In this document: positions 1 through 8,895 of the stretch, in pieces | Layout of the letters: every line of letters starts with the position of its first letter | Numbering within the stretch: position 1 is the stretch's first letter | Assembly (NCBI GenBank): GCA_964291475.2 | Contig: OZ220063.1 | Coordinates: 62,001 to 126,000, forward strand | Length of the DNA stretch: 64,000 nucleotides | Source: DAOUKH01 sp964291475 | Lineage (GTDB): Bacteria; Chloroflexota; Dehalococcoidia; SHYB01 | Direction of reading: 5' to 3' | Notes under the pieces: model-generated | Database searches by the model: none | What the model saw: only the letters and a program-made list of their open reading frames with translations | What the model was told of the DNA's origin: nothing | Translations under genes and position numbers: made by a program

Positions 1-824
1 CCGAGGCGGTGCGGCTCGATGTTCATCGCCAGGCCGAGGATCTGGGGGAGGTGGATGACGGGCAGGTTGATCTGGGTCTTCATGACCTTGGCCGCGCCGG
101 GCTGCTGGCCGTCGAGGTTCAGGTGGCAGAGCGGGCACGGCGTGACCATGGCGTCGGCACCTTCGCCCTTGGCCTCGAGGAGGTGCGTCCCCGCCATCTT
201 CAGCGAGTTGTCGACGTTCATCGTGAGGAGGGGGAAGCCGCAGCACTTCGTCTTGCCGCTGAAGTCGACCGGCGTCCCGCCGATCACGCTGATGAGCTGC
301 TCGAGGTAGGTACCGCGCTCGGGGTGCTCGTCGTAGCCGAGCTGCTCCGTCGGACGCACCACGTAGCAGCCGTAGAATGGGGCCAGCGCCAGGCCGGAGA
401 GCGGCTTGGTCACGTGCTCCTTCAGCCGGTCGAGGCCGAAGTCCTCGACGAGAATCCACATGAAGTGCTTCACCTCGGTGGTGCCACTGTAGCTCAGCCC
501 CTCGGGTTCGAGGTAGGTGTTGATGAAGCTGCGGTAGTCGGGGTCGGCTTTCAGGCGGTGGTTGGCCTGGCTCATGACACCCTGGCAGGTGCTGCAGATG
601 GTCATGAGGGGGAGGCCGCGCTGCTCGGCCATGGCGAAAGTGCGGGCGTTGAGGGTGTCGCCGAGCTCGGGGTCGCGCTCCTGGAGCACGCCGGCGCCGG
701 TGCACGCCGCCTCTTTCAGGTGTTCAAGGGTGAAGCCCAAGCGCTCGCCCACGAGTTTCATGGCGTGGAAGAGCTCGGGCGCGCCGCCCTGAGCGACGCA
801 TCCCGGGTAGTAGGCGTAGCGCAT
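1..824 (-). CDS. HdrB/SdhE-like CCG-domain subunit (partial)
   Basis: The gene starts with ATG one base after the sdhB stop and runs off the left edge, so the C-terminus is missing. The protein opens MRYAYYPGC and carries two cysteine-rich CCG-type modules. The first has PGC, ACTGAG and CSTCQG; the second has YGC, KCCGFP and TPCPLCH, the classic spacing for the noncubane [4Fe-4S] cluster of heterodisulfide reductase subunit B. Lying directly behind sdhA and sdhB, it is most likely the SdhE-type subunit of a class E succinate:quinone oxidoreductase, or the HdrB-like part of a thiol-dependent fumarate reductase. In such enzymes it replaces the heme b membrane anchors. The electron acceptor (quinone or thiol) cannot be told from sequence. 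Confidence 0.85.
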   Translation of the reverse strand, partial: MRYAYYPGCVAQGGAPELFHAMKLVGERLGFTLEHLKEAACTGAGVLQERDPELGDTLNARTFAMAEQRGLPLMTICSTCQGVMSQANHRLKADPDYRSFINTYLEPEGLSYSGTTEVKHFMWILVEDFGLDRLKEHVTKPLSGLALAPFYGCYVVRPTEQLGYDEHPERGTYLEQLISVIGGTPVDFSGKTKCCGFPLLTMNVDNSLKMAGTHLLEAKGEGADAMVTPCPLCHLNLDGQQPGAAKVMKTQINLPVIHLPQILGLAMNIEPHRL

Positions 825-1778
825 TTACTCTTTCTCCATCTCCTGGAAGATCCGCTTCACGTGCTCGTGGCCGGGCCGCTTATGGTGCACGACCGGCGGG
901 AGCTTGCCCTTGAGCAGCGCCCGCACCGCCGTCGGGGCCATCCGTAGCTGCATCGGCGCGTCGTCGAGCCCGAAGGACTGGTAGCCGATCTTGAGCTCGT
1001 CGACCCAGCCGCTCTCCGACACCGACTTGGCGAACGAGTCGCTGTGCCGCGTCCCGTTATTGTCGGTAAAGCCAGATTCCTGGGCGGTGCGCCGCAGGTC
1101 GACGATGCGCTCCATGGGGGCAACGTCCTTGGGGCAGACCTCGACGCAGGCGTAGCAGTGGGTGCAGTCCCAGATGCCGCTGTACTTGCTCAGCTCCTTG
1201 AGCCGGTCGTCGCGGGACTCCTGGGTCTCTCTGGGGTCGCCGACGAAGCGGTAGGCTTTGGCCAGGGCCGCGGGGCCGATGAAGTTCTCGTCGACTTCGA
1301 GCGAGGCGCAGTCGGAGACGCAGGCGCCGCACATGATGCAGTTCATGGTGTGGGCGAGGTCGCCCATGGCGTCCTGGGAGGCGATGTACTCGCGGTCGGG
1401 CGGCGGCTGGTGCGCACGGAGGAAGGGCTGCACTTTCCGCACCTTGCTCCAGAACCCCGACATATCGGTGACGAGGTCCTTCACCGGCTGCATGTTGCCC
1501 ATGGGCTCGACGGTGATAGACCCCTCGTCGTCGGTGACTTCGTCGACCTTGGTCACGCAGGCGAGCTTGGCGCCGCCGTTGACCCGCATGGCGCAGGAGC
1601 CGCAGATCGCGCTCCGGCAGGAGCAGCGCACCGCCAGCGTCTCGTCCTGGTACTCGCGAATGCGGATCAGGGCGTCGAGGACGGCGTCGTTGTCCTCGAC
1701 CTCCACGGAGAAGTCTTCGTAGCGCGACTCCTTGGTCTCGGGGTCGTAGCGCTTGACCTTCACATTGACGGTCTTCAA
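825..1778 (-). CDS. sdhB: Succinate dehydrogenase/fumarate reductase iron-sulfur subunit
   Basis: A 317-residue protein carrying electrons from SdhA-bound FAD through three Fe-S centres. The [2Fe-2S] ligands are Cys54, Cys59, Cys62 and Cys74. The [4Fe-4S] motif is NCIMCGACVSDC and the second ferredoxin-like motif is DCTHCYACVEVCP. The start is a TTG that overlaps the sdhA TGA stop as TTGA and sits behind a GAGAGGAGAG ribosome-binding site. A longer reading frame upstream is only the shadow of sdhA. It is translationally coupled to sdhA before it and to the CCG subunit after it, so the three form one operon. The C-terminal extension past the last cluster is longer than in E. coli SdhB. Confidence 0.95.
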   Translation of the reverse strand: MKTVNVKVKRYDPETKESRYEDFSVEVEDNDAVLDALIRIREYQDETLAVRCSCRSAICGSCAMRVNGGAKLACVTKVDEVTDDEGSITVEPMGNMQPVKDLVTDMSGFWSKVRKVQPFLRAHQPPPDREYIASQDAMGDLAHTMNCIMCGACVSDCASLEVDENFIGPAALAKAYRFVGDPRETQESRDDRLKELSKYSGIWDCTHCYACVEVCPKDVAPMERIVDLRRTAQESGFTDNNGTRHSDSFAKSVSESGWVDELKIGYQSFGLDDAPMQLRMAPTAVRALLKGKLPPVVHHKRPGHEHVKRIFQEMEKE

Positions 1779-3463
1779 TAGACTCTCCTCTCTGGAGGCC
1801 AGTTGGTAATCGTGACCGGCTCGTAGCCGATGACCGGGCCTTCCGGCGAGTGGTAGGCCATCGTGTGCTTCAGCCAGTCGGCGTCGTTGCGCTCGGGGTA
1901 GTCTTCGCGGGCGTGTGCGCCGCGGCTTTCCTTGCGGGCGAGTCCGGAGACGGCGATGGTCTCGGCGCAGACGAGCATGTTCTCCAGCTCCAGCGTCGAG
2001 AGCAGGTTCCAGTTGAAGACCTTGCCGTGGTCCCGGACCGTGAGGCCCTGGAAGCGCCCGGTCAGGTCGCGGACGGTGTCGAGCGCTTCCTGCATGCCCT
2101 GTTCGTCGCGGAAGACGCTGATGTTCTTGTCCATGGCGACGCCGAGCTCGAGCCGCAGCGACGCGGCGGTGTAGCCCGGATAGGGGCGGTCCATCAGGTC
2201 TTGGAACTTGGCCGTGTGCTTTCCGACCAGATCCTCTTCGTTGATTCGGTGGAAGGGGCCGGCCTGGCGGGCGTACTCGACGGCGTAGGCGCCGGACCGC
2301 CGCCCGAACACGACGGTCTCCAGCAGCGAGTTCGCGCCCAGGCGGTTGCCGCCGTGGATGCTCACGTTGGCGCACTCGCCGGCGGAGAAGAGGCCGGGGA
2401 CGACGGTCGCGCCGTTGGCGTCCGTCTTGATGCCGCCCATGATGTAGTGCATGCCGGGCCGGATGGGGACGGGGTCCTTCACGATGTCGACGCCGGCGAA
2501 GAGCGTCGCCAGCTCGGCGATCTGCCCCAGCCGTTCCTTGATCAGCTTCTCTCCGAGGTGGCGGCAGTCGAGCAGGACGCAGCCGTCGACGCCCCTGCCC
2601 TCGCGGATTTCCATCGCCTCGGCGCGTGAGACCACGTCGCGGGAGGCAAGCTCCAGCTTGTTGGGGGCGTACTTCGACATGAAGCGGTCGCCCTCGGAAT
2701 TGATCAGATAGGCGCCCTCGCCGCGGGCCCCCTCGGTGAGCAGCGCCCCGTTGCCCTTCAGCGTGGTGGGGTGGTACTGCACCATTTCCATGTCCATGAG
2801 CGGCGCGCCGATCTGGTAGGCCAGCGCCTGGACGTCGCCGGTGCAGATGAGGCCGTTGGTGCTGGGCTCGTAGACGCGCCCCAGGCCGCCGCCGGCCAGG
2901 ATCACCGCCTTGGCCTGGATCACCTCGACGTCGCCCGTCTTGATGTCCATGGCGACGACGCCGGTGCAGACGCCCTCTTCCTTGAGCAGCTCGAGGACGA
3001 ACCACTCCTCGTAGACCCGCATGCCCGCCTTCATCAGCTCTTCGTACATCACGTGCAGGCAGACCTGGCCGGTGATGTCGCCGACGAAGAAGGTGCGCTG
3101 GTTGGTGGCGCCGCCGAAGGCCCGGGTCTTGAGGCGGCCGTACTCGTCGCGGGCGAAGATCACGCCCATGTGCTCAAGCTCGTAGATGTCCTGGGGGGCG
3201 TCTTTCGCCATAATCTCGATGGCGTCCTGGTCGCCGAGCCAGTCGCTGCCCTTGACGGTGTCGTAGGCGTGGACTTCCCAGGTATCGTCGTCGCCCTCGG
3301 CGCCCATCGCCGCGTTGATGCCGCCCTGGGCGGCGTTGGAATGGCTCCGAACCGGATGGACTTTGGTCAGCACCGCCACGTCCGCGCCGAGGCGAAAGGC
3401 TTCGATTGCGGCGCGCATGCCGGCAAGGCCGGCGCCGATGACGAGGACGTCGTGCTGTTGCAT
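1775..3463 (-). CDS. sdhA: Succinate dehydrogenase/fumarate reductase flavoprotein
   Basis: The 562-residue flavoprotein oxidises succinate to fumarate or runs the reverse reaction. The dinucleotide-binding motif GAGLAG is at residues 10-15. His41 in RSHSNAAQGG is at the position of the covalent FAD histidine. HPTTL in the middle and the C-terminal arginine/histidine-rich stretch before LKHTMAYH are typical of the family. It starts with ATG after a GGAGGGG site. It is the first gene of an sdhA-sdhB-CCG operon. No sdhC/sdhD-type membrane anchor is present upstream, which fits a class E enzyme. Direction in the cell (SDH or fumarate reductase) is not decided by sequence. Confidence 0.95.
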   Translation of the reverse strand: MQQHDVLVIGAGLAGMRAAIEAFRLGADVAVLTKVHPVRSHSNAAQGGINAAMGAEGDDDTWEVHAYDTVKGSDWLGDQDAIEIMAKDAPQDIYELEHMGVIFARDEYGRLKTRAFGGATNQRTFFVGDITGQVCLHVMYEELMKAGMRVYEEWFVLELLKEEGVCTGVVAMDIKTGDVEVIQAKAVILAGGGLGRVYEPSTNGLICTGDVQALAYQIGAPLMDMEMVQYHPTTLKGNGALLTEGARGEGAYLINSEGDRFMSKYAPNKLELASRDVVSRAEAMEIREGRGVDGCVLLDCRHLGEKLIKERLGQIAELATLFAGVDIVKDPVPIRPGMHYIMGGIKTDANGATVVPGLFSAGECANVSIHGGNRLGANSLLETVVFGRRSGAYAVEYARQAGPFHRINEEDLVGKHTAKFQDLMDRPYPGYTAASLRLELGVAMDKNISVFRDEQGMQEALDTVRDLTGRFQGLTVRDHGKVFNWNLLSTLELENMLVCAETIAVSGLARKESRGAHAREDYPERNDADWLKHTMAYHSPEGPVIGYEPVTITNWPPERRVY

Positions 3464-3486
3464 AGGGGGCCCCTCCGAAGGCGCGT

Positions 3487-3516
3487 GAATCTTATCACAA
3501 CCCCCACGGGGCGTTC
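3487..3516 (-). promoter_or_regulatory. Probable sigma70-type promoter of sdhA
   Basis: Reading on the minus strand, TTGAAC (3511-3516) and TAAGAT (3487-3492) are 18 bases apart, about 24 bases ahead of the sdhA start. The -10 box is imperfect, so this is a tentative call. Confidence 0.4.
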
Positions 3517-3583
3517 AATGAAATGTGCGGGGTCAGACGGTGCTCGTCAACAGATTGACCGGCCTCGAAAACGGCGTCCGATT

Positions 3584-4411
3584 TCAGGAAATAGCGCGCC
3601 CGGCAGCCTGCTTCCGCCCACTGGGACGCAGCCGCCCGATCCTCTCCCGCAGCCACTCCCGCCGTCGCCATCCCTCGAACAGAACGAAGACCACCGCGAC
3701 CATGGTGATGCCCACGACGGCGTCGAGGATGTAGTGGTTCCCCGTGATGATGATCGCGAAGAACGTGATCGTGGGGTACAGCGCGCCCCATATCTTCAGA
3801 GGCCAGGGGCCGGTGTTCCAGAACACGAAGCCGAAGATGAACGTCCACGAGAAATGCAGGCTCGGCATCGCGGCATAGATGTTGTAGTACGACGCCGTCT
3901 CCCGGCTCGCGTACCACGCCGGCCCGTAGGTCGCGATGCCGTCGACGAACCCGAACCCCTCGACCAACCGCGGCGGCGCCAAGGGGAACAAGCCGAAGAT
4001 GATCAGCGAGGCGACGAAGGTGAGCAGGATCAGCGCGCGGTAGTAGAAGTAGCGTTGGCGGTACTTCCAATAGAAGTAGATTGCCGTGACCGCGATGATC
4101 GGGAAGTAGGTCACGATGTAGAGGTAGTTGAAGACGCGCATCAGCCAGGCGCCGCCGTTGTCCAGGGCCCACGCCTGCCACGACACCTCCCAGAAGAAGC
4201 CGGCCGACTGCTCCCAGGAGATCAGCGACGCCGCGTTCTCGAAGCCGACGACCTCGACGTTGTCGACGATCATGTTCCGCACGAACATGTAGGCGAAGTA
4301 GGCCCCGGCGATCAGGACGACCTCGCGGACGGCCGAGGCATAGCCGTCGGTGGCGAGGAGCGTGTCGGCGATGCCCCGGAGCGGGGACGGCCGTGGCGCT
4401 GATTCCTGCAT
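3584..4411 (-). CDS. PAP2-superfamily membrane phosphatase / inositolphosphotransferase-like
   Basis: This 275-residue protein has about six hydrophobic segments and the split phosphatase signature of the PAP2_3 (Aur1/inositol-phosphotransferase) group: APPRL at 145-149, PSLH at 183-186 and GNHYILD at 224-230, with His186 and His226 as likely catalytic residues and Asp230 supporting. Members dephosphorylate or transfer phospho-headgroups on lipids at the membrane. It begins 10 bases after the stop of the radical SAM gene and is probably co-transcribed with it. An inositol-phosphate synthase gene elsewhere in the window (51561) makes a role in inositol lipids conceivable, but the substrate is inferred. 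Confidence 0.8.
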   Translation of the reverse strand: MQESAPRPSPLRGIADTLLATDGYASAVREVVLIAGAYFAYMFVRNMIVDNVEVVGFENAASLISWEQSAGFFWEVSWQAWALDNGGAWLMRVFNYLYIVTYFPIIAVTAIYFYWKYRQRYFYYRALILLTFVASLIIFGLFPLAPPRLVEGFGFVDGIATYGPAWYASRETASYYNIYAAMPSLHFSWTFIFGFVFWNTGPWPLKIWGALYPTITFFAIIITGNHYILDAVVGITMVAVVFVLFEGWRRREWLRERIGRLRPSGRKQAAGRAIS

Positions 4412-4421
4412 GGGGTGGGTC

Positions 4422-5672
4422 TCAGCGGCGCTCGGCCAGCTCGCCTTCCCGTGCTTCCGTGGCAGCTCCGGCCCCGTTCAACACCGGGAGCTCCACCCGG
4501 TGCGGCGCGGTCCCGTTCGCGCCGTTGCGCGCCCTCCACCGCGAGCCGTGGCGTGAGTTCAAGAAGACGCTGCAGTCCAGGCAGCCGACATACTCCTTCG
4601 GCCTCTCGCCCTTGAAAAGGCCGCGGGCGGCGGCGTACCGGTCGTTGTTCCAAATCTCGCCGACGCTGTGCTCGTTCACGTCGCCGAAGTCGTGTTGCTT
4701 GTCGGTCAGGTAGCAGCAGGGCGCAAGGCCGCCGTCCCAGTTCACCACCGCGCTCCGCCAGAGGCGCCAGCACGCCGCGCCGTCCTCTTTGTAGGGACGG
4801 TCGAACGTGGCCTCGCGAATGGAGCGGGAGTCTCCCGTCGGCAGCCAACGCTCCGCCAGTGCGGGGTCGTCCATTCCCCACGGGAAGTCGACGTTCTTGA
4901 AGAGGATGCCGTCGACCCCGAGCTCGCCGGCCAGCGCGCGCGCCGCCTCGACCTGGTGCTCGTTCTGCCTCATCACGATAAACTGCCATTCCAGGTATGG
5001 CGTGGCGCTGCCGAGCCGCCGCTTCGTCTCGACGAGCAGGCGCAGGTTGTCGAGCACGCGGTCGAGCCGTCCCGCCACACGGTACTGCTCGTAGACGTCT
5101 TGGGTCACCCCGTCGATCGAGACGATCATCGTGTCCAGGCCGGAGCGGACCACGGCCTCGGCCATCTCCGGCGTGAGCGGCTTGTTGAGGTTCGTGCTGA
5201 TGATGGTGCCGAGGCGGGCTTCGTGGGCGTAGGCGACGTACTTGTCGATGTCCTTGTTCAGGAAGGGTTCGCCCCAGCTATAGAGGGTGAGCCAGATGCA
5301 GTAGCCCTTGATCTCGTCCACCGTTTTCCGGTACGTCCCGAAGTCCATCACACCCTTGCCGCGGTGGATGTTGCCCAGGCCGGTGTGGCAGAGCGGGCAC
5401 TTGAGCTGGCAGATGTTGGTGGTGTCGAGCTCCCACTCGTAGGGCTTGGCGAAGACGCGCTTGCGGGTGAGCTTGAACTCCGCCTCGGCCATCAGCAGGT
5501 TGAAGAGCTTGCGCCAGGAGAAGTACCGCAGGGCGACCTCGGCCCGCTGCCCCGCCTTGCCGGGGTCGAGCCGGGAGACCACCCCGCCGTTGGCGCGCAG
5601 CAGCCGGTCCAAGGCGGCGCCGCCCTTCAGGATCAGTCGGGGAAGGAGGGGCGAGCTCGGAGGCCTGCTCAT
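4422..5672 (-). CDS. Radical SAM protein with SPASM domain
   Basis: A 416-residue protein. The CxxxCxxC motif that binds the radical-generating [4Fe-4S] cluster is C88-QLK-C92-PL-C95. A TIM-barrel-like core follows, then a C-terminal SPASM region with CWRLWRSAVVNWDG, APCCY and CLDC cysteines for auxiliary clusters. SPASM enzymes modify peptides or small molecules; no precursor-peptide gene is visible beside it. I start at the ATG at 5672 rather than the one 12 bases upstream because the upstream ATG overlaps a TATAAT box. The downstream partner is a PAP2-like membrane enzyme, so lipid or head-group chemistry is possible but unproven. Confidence 0.85.
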   Translation of the reverse strand: MSRPPSSPLLPRLILKGGAALDRLLRANGGVVSRLDPGKAGQRAEVALRYFSWRKLFNLLMAEAEFKLTRKRVFAKPYEWELDTTNICQLKCPLCHTGLGNIHRGKGVMDFGTYRKTVDEIKGYCIWLTLYSWGEPFLNKDIDKYVAYAHEARLGTIISTNLNKPLTPEMAEAVVRSGLDTMIVSIDGVTQDVYEQYRVAGRLDRVLDNLRLLVETKRRLGSATPYLEWQFIVMRQNEHQVEAARALAGELGVDGILFKNVDFPWGMDDPALAERWLPTGDSRSIREATFDRPYKEDGAACWRLWRSAVVNWDGGLAPCCYLTDKQHDFGDVNEHSVGEIWNNDRYAAARGLFKGERPKEYVGCLDCSVFLNSRHGSRWRARNGANGTAPHRVELPVLNGAGAATEAREGELAERR

Positions 5673-5682
5673 CGTTCGGCAC

Positions 5683-5710
5683 ATTATAGGGAAGGCATCC
5701 CCCTTTTCAA
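5683..5710 (-). promoter_or_regulatory. Sigma70-type promoter of the radical SAM gene
   Basis: TTGAAA (5705-5710) and a perfect TATAAT (5683-5688) are separated by 16 bases on the minus strand. The expected transcription start is only about 4 bases before the chosen ATG, so the mRNA should be nearly leaderless. Confidence 0.7.
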
Positions 5711-5824
5711 ATCAGACGGCCTTTTGAAAGCAGGCGCCGGAGGCGGGGTGCTTCGCCTCCCCAACGGAGGTGGGTCGAGTCAAGGGAAGCGCCCTGCGGG
5801 CGCTCGCGCGCCTGACGGCGCGCG

Positions 5825-5863
5825 CCCTCTCTCAAATCTCCCCCAGAGGGGGAGAGGTGTTAA
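5825..5863 (-). repeat. Family A palindromic intergenic repeat
   Basis: Reverse-oriented copy of the dispersed repeat TTAAGCCTCTCCCCCTCTGG...GAGAGAGGGC (here with minor changes). It forms a stem of about 8 bp between TCTCCCCC and GGGGGAGA, and a GC-rich second palindrome lies next to it (about 5795-5824). Confidence 0.8.
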
Positions 5864-5901
5864 CGTGCTGCTCCAGCGGGGAGAGGCCGGAGGGAGGCGG
5901 G

Positions 5902-6444
5902 CTACGAATTCCCCTCGCCGGCCAGTACGAGGAGGAGCGCGGCGAGGCTCTTGGCGTCCTCGATTTCGCCCTCGGCGATGAGTTTCCGCACCTCCGAGAG
6001 GGGGACGGGGACGACCTCGATGTCTTCGTCCACATCGCCTTCGAGGGGGTCTTCGGTGAGGTCCCGCGCCGCGTAGAGGTGCAGGTACTCGCTGCAATAG
6101 CCCGGCGCGGCGTAGCAACCGGCGAGGAGATCGATGCGGCCCGCGGCGAAGCCGATCTCCTCGCGGAGCTCGCGCTGCGCCGCTTCGAGCGGGTCTTCGC
6201 CGGGGTCGAGCGTGCCCGCCGGAATCTCCAGCAGCCACTTGCCCGCGGCGTGCCGGTATTGCCGGACGAGGATCACTCGGCCCTCGACGTCGATGGGGAC
6301 CATCGCCACCGCGCCCCGGTGCTCGACGATGTCGCGCTTCACGCGGTGGCCGTCGGGCGTCTCGATGACGTCGACGCGCACCTTGATGACGCGCCCCTCG
6401 GCCACGACCTTCGATTCGATCGTTTTCATCTCTTGCCGTTCCAT
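5902..6444 (-). CDS. Nudix hydrolase, ADP-ribose pyrophosphatase type
   Basis: A 180-residue protein with a full Nudix box at residues 77-99: GTLDPGED, then REL REEIGF with the metal-binding glutamates. The N-terminal half (EHRGAVAMVPID, LVRQYRHA) and the IPAGTLD lead-in are typical of ADP-ribose/ADP-sugar pyrophosphatases such as NudF. It likely hydrolyses ADP-ribose to AMP and ribose 5-phosphate. An internal ATG at codon 6 (MKTIES) is an alternative start. It lies 20 bases after the NAD kinase gene, so the pair may form a small NAD-metabolism operon. Confidence 0.9.
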   Translation of the reverse strand: MERQEMKTIESKVVAEGRVIKVRVDVIETPDGHRVKRDIVEHRGAVAMVPIDVEGRVILVRQYRHAAGKWLLEIPAGTLDPGEDPLEAAQRELREEIGFAAGRIDLLAGCYAAPGYCSEYLHLYAARDLTEDPLEGDVDEDIEVVPVPLSEVRKLIAEGEIEDAKSLAALLLVLAGEGNS

Positions 6445-6464
6445 AGAGGAAGAAACAGCGCCGC

Positions 6465-7322
6465 CTACGGCGCGCCCCCGGCGGCGGCGCCCGGCAGCCG
6501 GTCGAGCCCCAGCCGTTGCGCCAGCGTCTCGAAGAAGTACGGCGGCTTGCGGGCGCGGAGGAACTTCGCCGTCTTGGCGCTCTTGCTCGCCCGCACGACG
6601 TCGCCGGGCCCGAGGTCGTGGTCGTTGTGGCCGTCGAGGCTGACGACGGCCCCGCCGCTGCCGGCGATCTCAAGCTCGACGCGGCTCTCCTCGCCCAAGA
6701 CGAGCGGCGTCGCCATGGAGAGGTGCGGGGAGACCGGGGCCAGCACGAGTTGGCGGCTTTGCGGCTCGAGGATGGGACCCCCCACCGCCATGGCGTAGCC
6801 GGTGCTGCCCGTGGCCGTGGCCAGGATGACACCGTCGGCGCGGTAGGTGGCGAGGAAGGCGCCGTCGACGTAGGCGCGCACCGTGATCAGCTGCGCCACG
6901 CCGCCCCGGCTCACCACGGCATCGTTCAGCGCCCAGTCGGTCAGGGATTCGCCTTCGCGCGTCACCTCGACGTCCAACGTGGCGCGCTCCTCGACCCACA
7001 CGCCGGGCTTCAAATAGTCGGGAACGCGCTCCAGGGCGTCGGCGCCGCGCATCTCGGTCATGAAGCCAAGCTTGCCCATGTTGACGCCGAGGATAGGCGC
7101 GCCGAGCACGACGGCCACCTTCGCGGTGCGCAGGATCGTGCCGTCGCCGCCGACGGTGACGAGCACCTCGGCGGCGGCGCACGAGTCGTGGATCTCCGCC
7201 TCCTCCCGCGAGTCCGCCAGCCGGCAGTCGTAGGACAGCGCCTGAAGGCGCTCGCGGAGGGCGAGCGCCAGCTCGCCGGAGTCCCGGTTCGCCGCGTTGA
7301 AGATGATGCCGATGCGTTTCAC
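6465..7322 (-). CDS. nadK: NAD kinase
   Basis: A 285-residue ATP-NAD kinase that makes NADP+. The nucleotide-binding GGDGT is at 58-62, GVNMGKLGFM follows at about 79-88, and TGSTGY is at 171-176 before GGP, all hallmark motifs. The start is GTG followed by AAACGC. It precedes a Nudix ADP-ribose pyrophosphatase, so both act on pyridine-nucleotide pools. The length matches the family. Confidence 0.95.
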   Translation of the reverse strand: MKRIGIIFNAANRDSGELALALRERLQALSYDCRLADSREEAEIHDSCAAAEVLVTVGGDGTILRTAKVAVVLGAPILGVNMGKLGFMTEMRGADALERVPDYLKPGVWVEERATLDVEVTREGESLTDWALNDAVVSRGGVAQLITVRAYVDGAFLATYRADGVILATATGSTGYAMAVGGPILEPQSRQLVLAPVSPHLSMATPLVLGEESRVELEIAGSGGAVVSLDGHNDHDLGPGDVVRASKSAKTAKFLRARKPPYFFETLAQRLGLDRLPGAAAGGAP

Positions 7323-7406
7323 GGTTGCGTTCGGAGAGAGCCGCGCTCAGGAGGCCCCTTAGTCTACGGGAAAAGGATAGCAGCCGCCGGGAGGCGGCGA
7401 GGCCGG

Positions 7407-8858
7407 TCAGACGGGGAAGGCCCTCAGGGCGCTGACGGCGAAGTCGAGCAGGAAGCTGGGAGCAAACCCGAAGAACAGTACGCCCGCCGCGGTGATCAGG
7501 AGCGGGGCGGCCATCGTCGGGGCCGCGGTGACCGGCTCCTCCGACTCGGCGGGGCTGAGGTACATCGTCTTCACCACGCGGAGGTAGTAGTAGGCCGAAA
7601 TCGTCGAATTGATCCCGCCGGCGACGGCGAGCCAGACGAGGTCGGCGTTGACCGCCGCGTTGAAGACGTAGAGCTTGCCCCAGAAGCCGACCGTCGGCGG
7701 CAGGCCGGTGAGCGAAATGAGGGAGACGGCGAGGAGCGCGGCGAGCAGCGGCGCGCGTTTGCCCAGCCCGGCGTAGTCGTCGATCTCGTTGCTCCGCAGC
7801 CGGTGGTCGACGGCGATGACGACAAAGAAGGCCAAGAGGTTGGTGAAGGCGTAGCCGCCGAGGTAGAAGAGGACGCCCTGAAGGCCGAGGGCCTCGCCGT
7901 CGGCAGCTCGCGCCGCCACGGCGGCGACGCCGATGAGGATGTACCCCGCGTGCGCCACCGCGCTGTAGGCGAGCAGGCGCTTGATGTCCTGCTGGAACAT
8001 CGCGGTCAGGTTACCGACGGTCATGGTGATGACGGCGAGGACGGCGAAGAGCATGCTCCAGTCGAGGACCAGGTCGGGGAAGGCGGCGTAGAAGACGCGG
8101 ATCAGCAGCGCGAACCCTGCCGCCTTGCTGGCGACGGAGAGGAAGGCGGTCACGGGGGTCGGAGCGCCCTGGTAGACGTCGGGCACCCACATCTGGAAGG
8201 GGAAGGCCGAGATCTTGAACCCGAAGCCCGCCACCAACAGCACGATGCCGATCAGGAGGCCGGGCTGCGCGAGCAGGTCAACGGACGCAACGGCGCTCGA
8301 GATCGCGCCGAGCTCGGTCTCGCCGGTGAAGCCGAAGATGAAGGCCATGCCGTAGATCATCAGCCCCGAGCTCACGCCGGAGAGGACGAGGTACTTCGCT
8401 CCCGCCTCAGTCGAACGCTCGTCCTTGAAGAACGTGACCAGCGCGATGGCGGAGAGGGTGCTGAGCTCCAGCGAGACGTAGATGGTGAGCAGCTCGCCGG
8501 TGGCGGCGAGGAGCATCAGGCCGGAGGTGGCGAAGAGCACCAGCGCGTAGTACTCGCCCTGGAAGCGGGGGAAGCGCGAGGCGGCGCTCTGCGACGCCAT
8601 CGCCGCCATTGCCGCGACGCCGATGAAGAGCAGTTTGAAGAAGATCGCGTAGTTGTCGACGATGAAGAAGCCGTTGAAGGCCGTGTCCTGTTCGCCCCAG
8701 AGGGCGATGGTGAAGCCGAGCGGGATGCCGAGGAGGACCGTCGCCAGCGGCGCGAGCAGGTTCTTCCGCTCGATGAACAGGTCGGCCAGGATCACCAGCA
8801 CGGCGATTCCCGCCATGCTGATCTCCGGCGCGAGCAGATAGAAGTCGCGGGCTTCCAT
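7407..8858 (-). CDS. nuoN: NADH-quinone oxidoreductase subunit N
   Basis: This 483-residue antiporter-like membrane subunit is the last gene of the nuo operon. It has about 14 hydrophobic segments. The core FKISAFPFQMWVPDVYQGAP contains the transmembrane lysine and the conserved WxPDxYxGAP signature of NuoN. DIKRLLAYSAVAHAGY is the second signature. NuoN is one of three Mrp-like proton channels in the membrane arm of complex I. It begins 37 bases after nuoM ends. Confidence 0.96.
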   Translation of the reverse strand: MEARDFYLLAPEISMAGIAVLVILADLFIERKNLLAPLATVLLGIPLGFTIALWGEQDTAFNGFFIVDNYAIFFKLLFIGVAAMAAMASQSAASRFPRFQGEYYALVLFATSGLMLLAATGELLTIYVSLELSTLSAIALVTFFKDERSTEAGAKYLVLSGVSSGLMIYGMAFIFGFTGETELGAISSAVASVDLLAQPGLLIGIVLLVAGFGFKISAFPFQMWVPDVYQGAPTPVTAFLSVASKAAGFALLIRVFYAAFPDLVLDWSMLFAVLAVITMTVGNLTAMFQQDIKRLLAYSAVAHAGYILIGVAAVAARAADGEALGLQGVLFYLGGYAFTNLLAFFVVIAVDHRLRSNEIDDYAGLGKRAPLLAALLAVSLISLTGLPPTVGFWGKLYVFNAAVNADLVWLAVAGGINSTISAYYYLRVVKTMYLSPAESEEPVTAAPTMAAPLLITAAGVLFFGFAPSFLLDFAVSALRAFPV

Positions 8859-8895
8859 CAGCGCCTCTCCGGCCTTTCGTGGACGCGGCCCTGCA

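Noticed and set aside
825..3005. Single 726-residue protein covering sdhB
   Set aside because: The N-terminal two thirds is an Arg/Pro-rich shadow of sdhA; the real sdhB begins at the TTG at 1778.
8..4402. Long plus-strand frames opposite sdh and PAP2 genes
   Set aside because: They lack any family motif, have Val/His/Asp-rich composition typical of antisense frames in high-GC DNA, and oppose well-identified genes.
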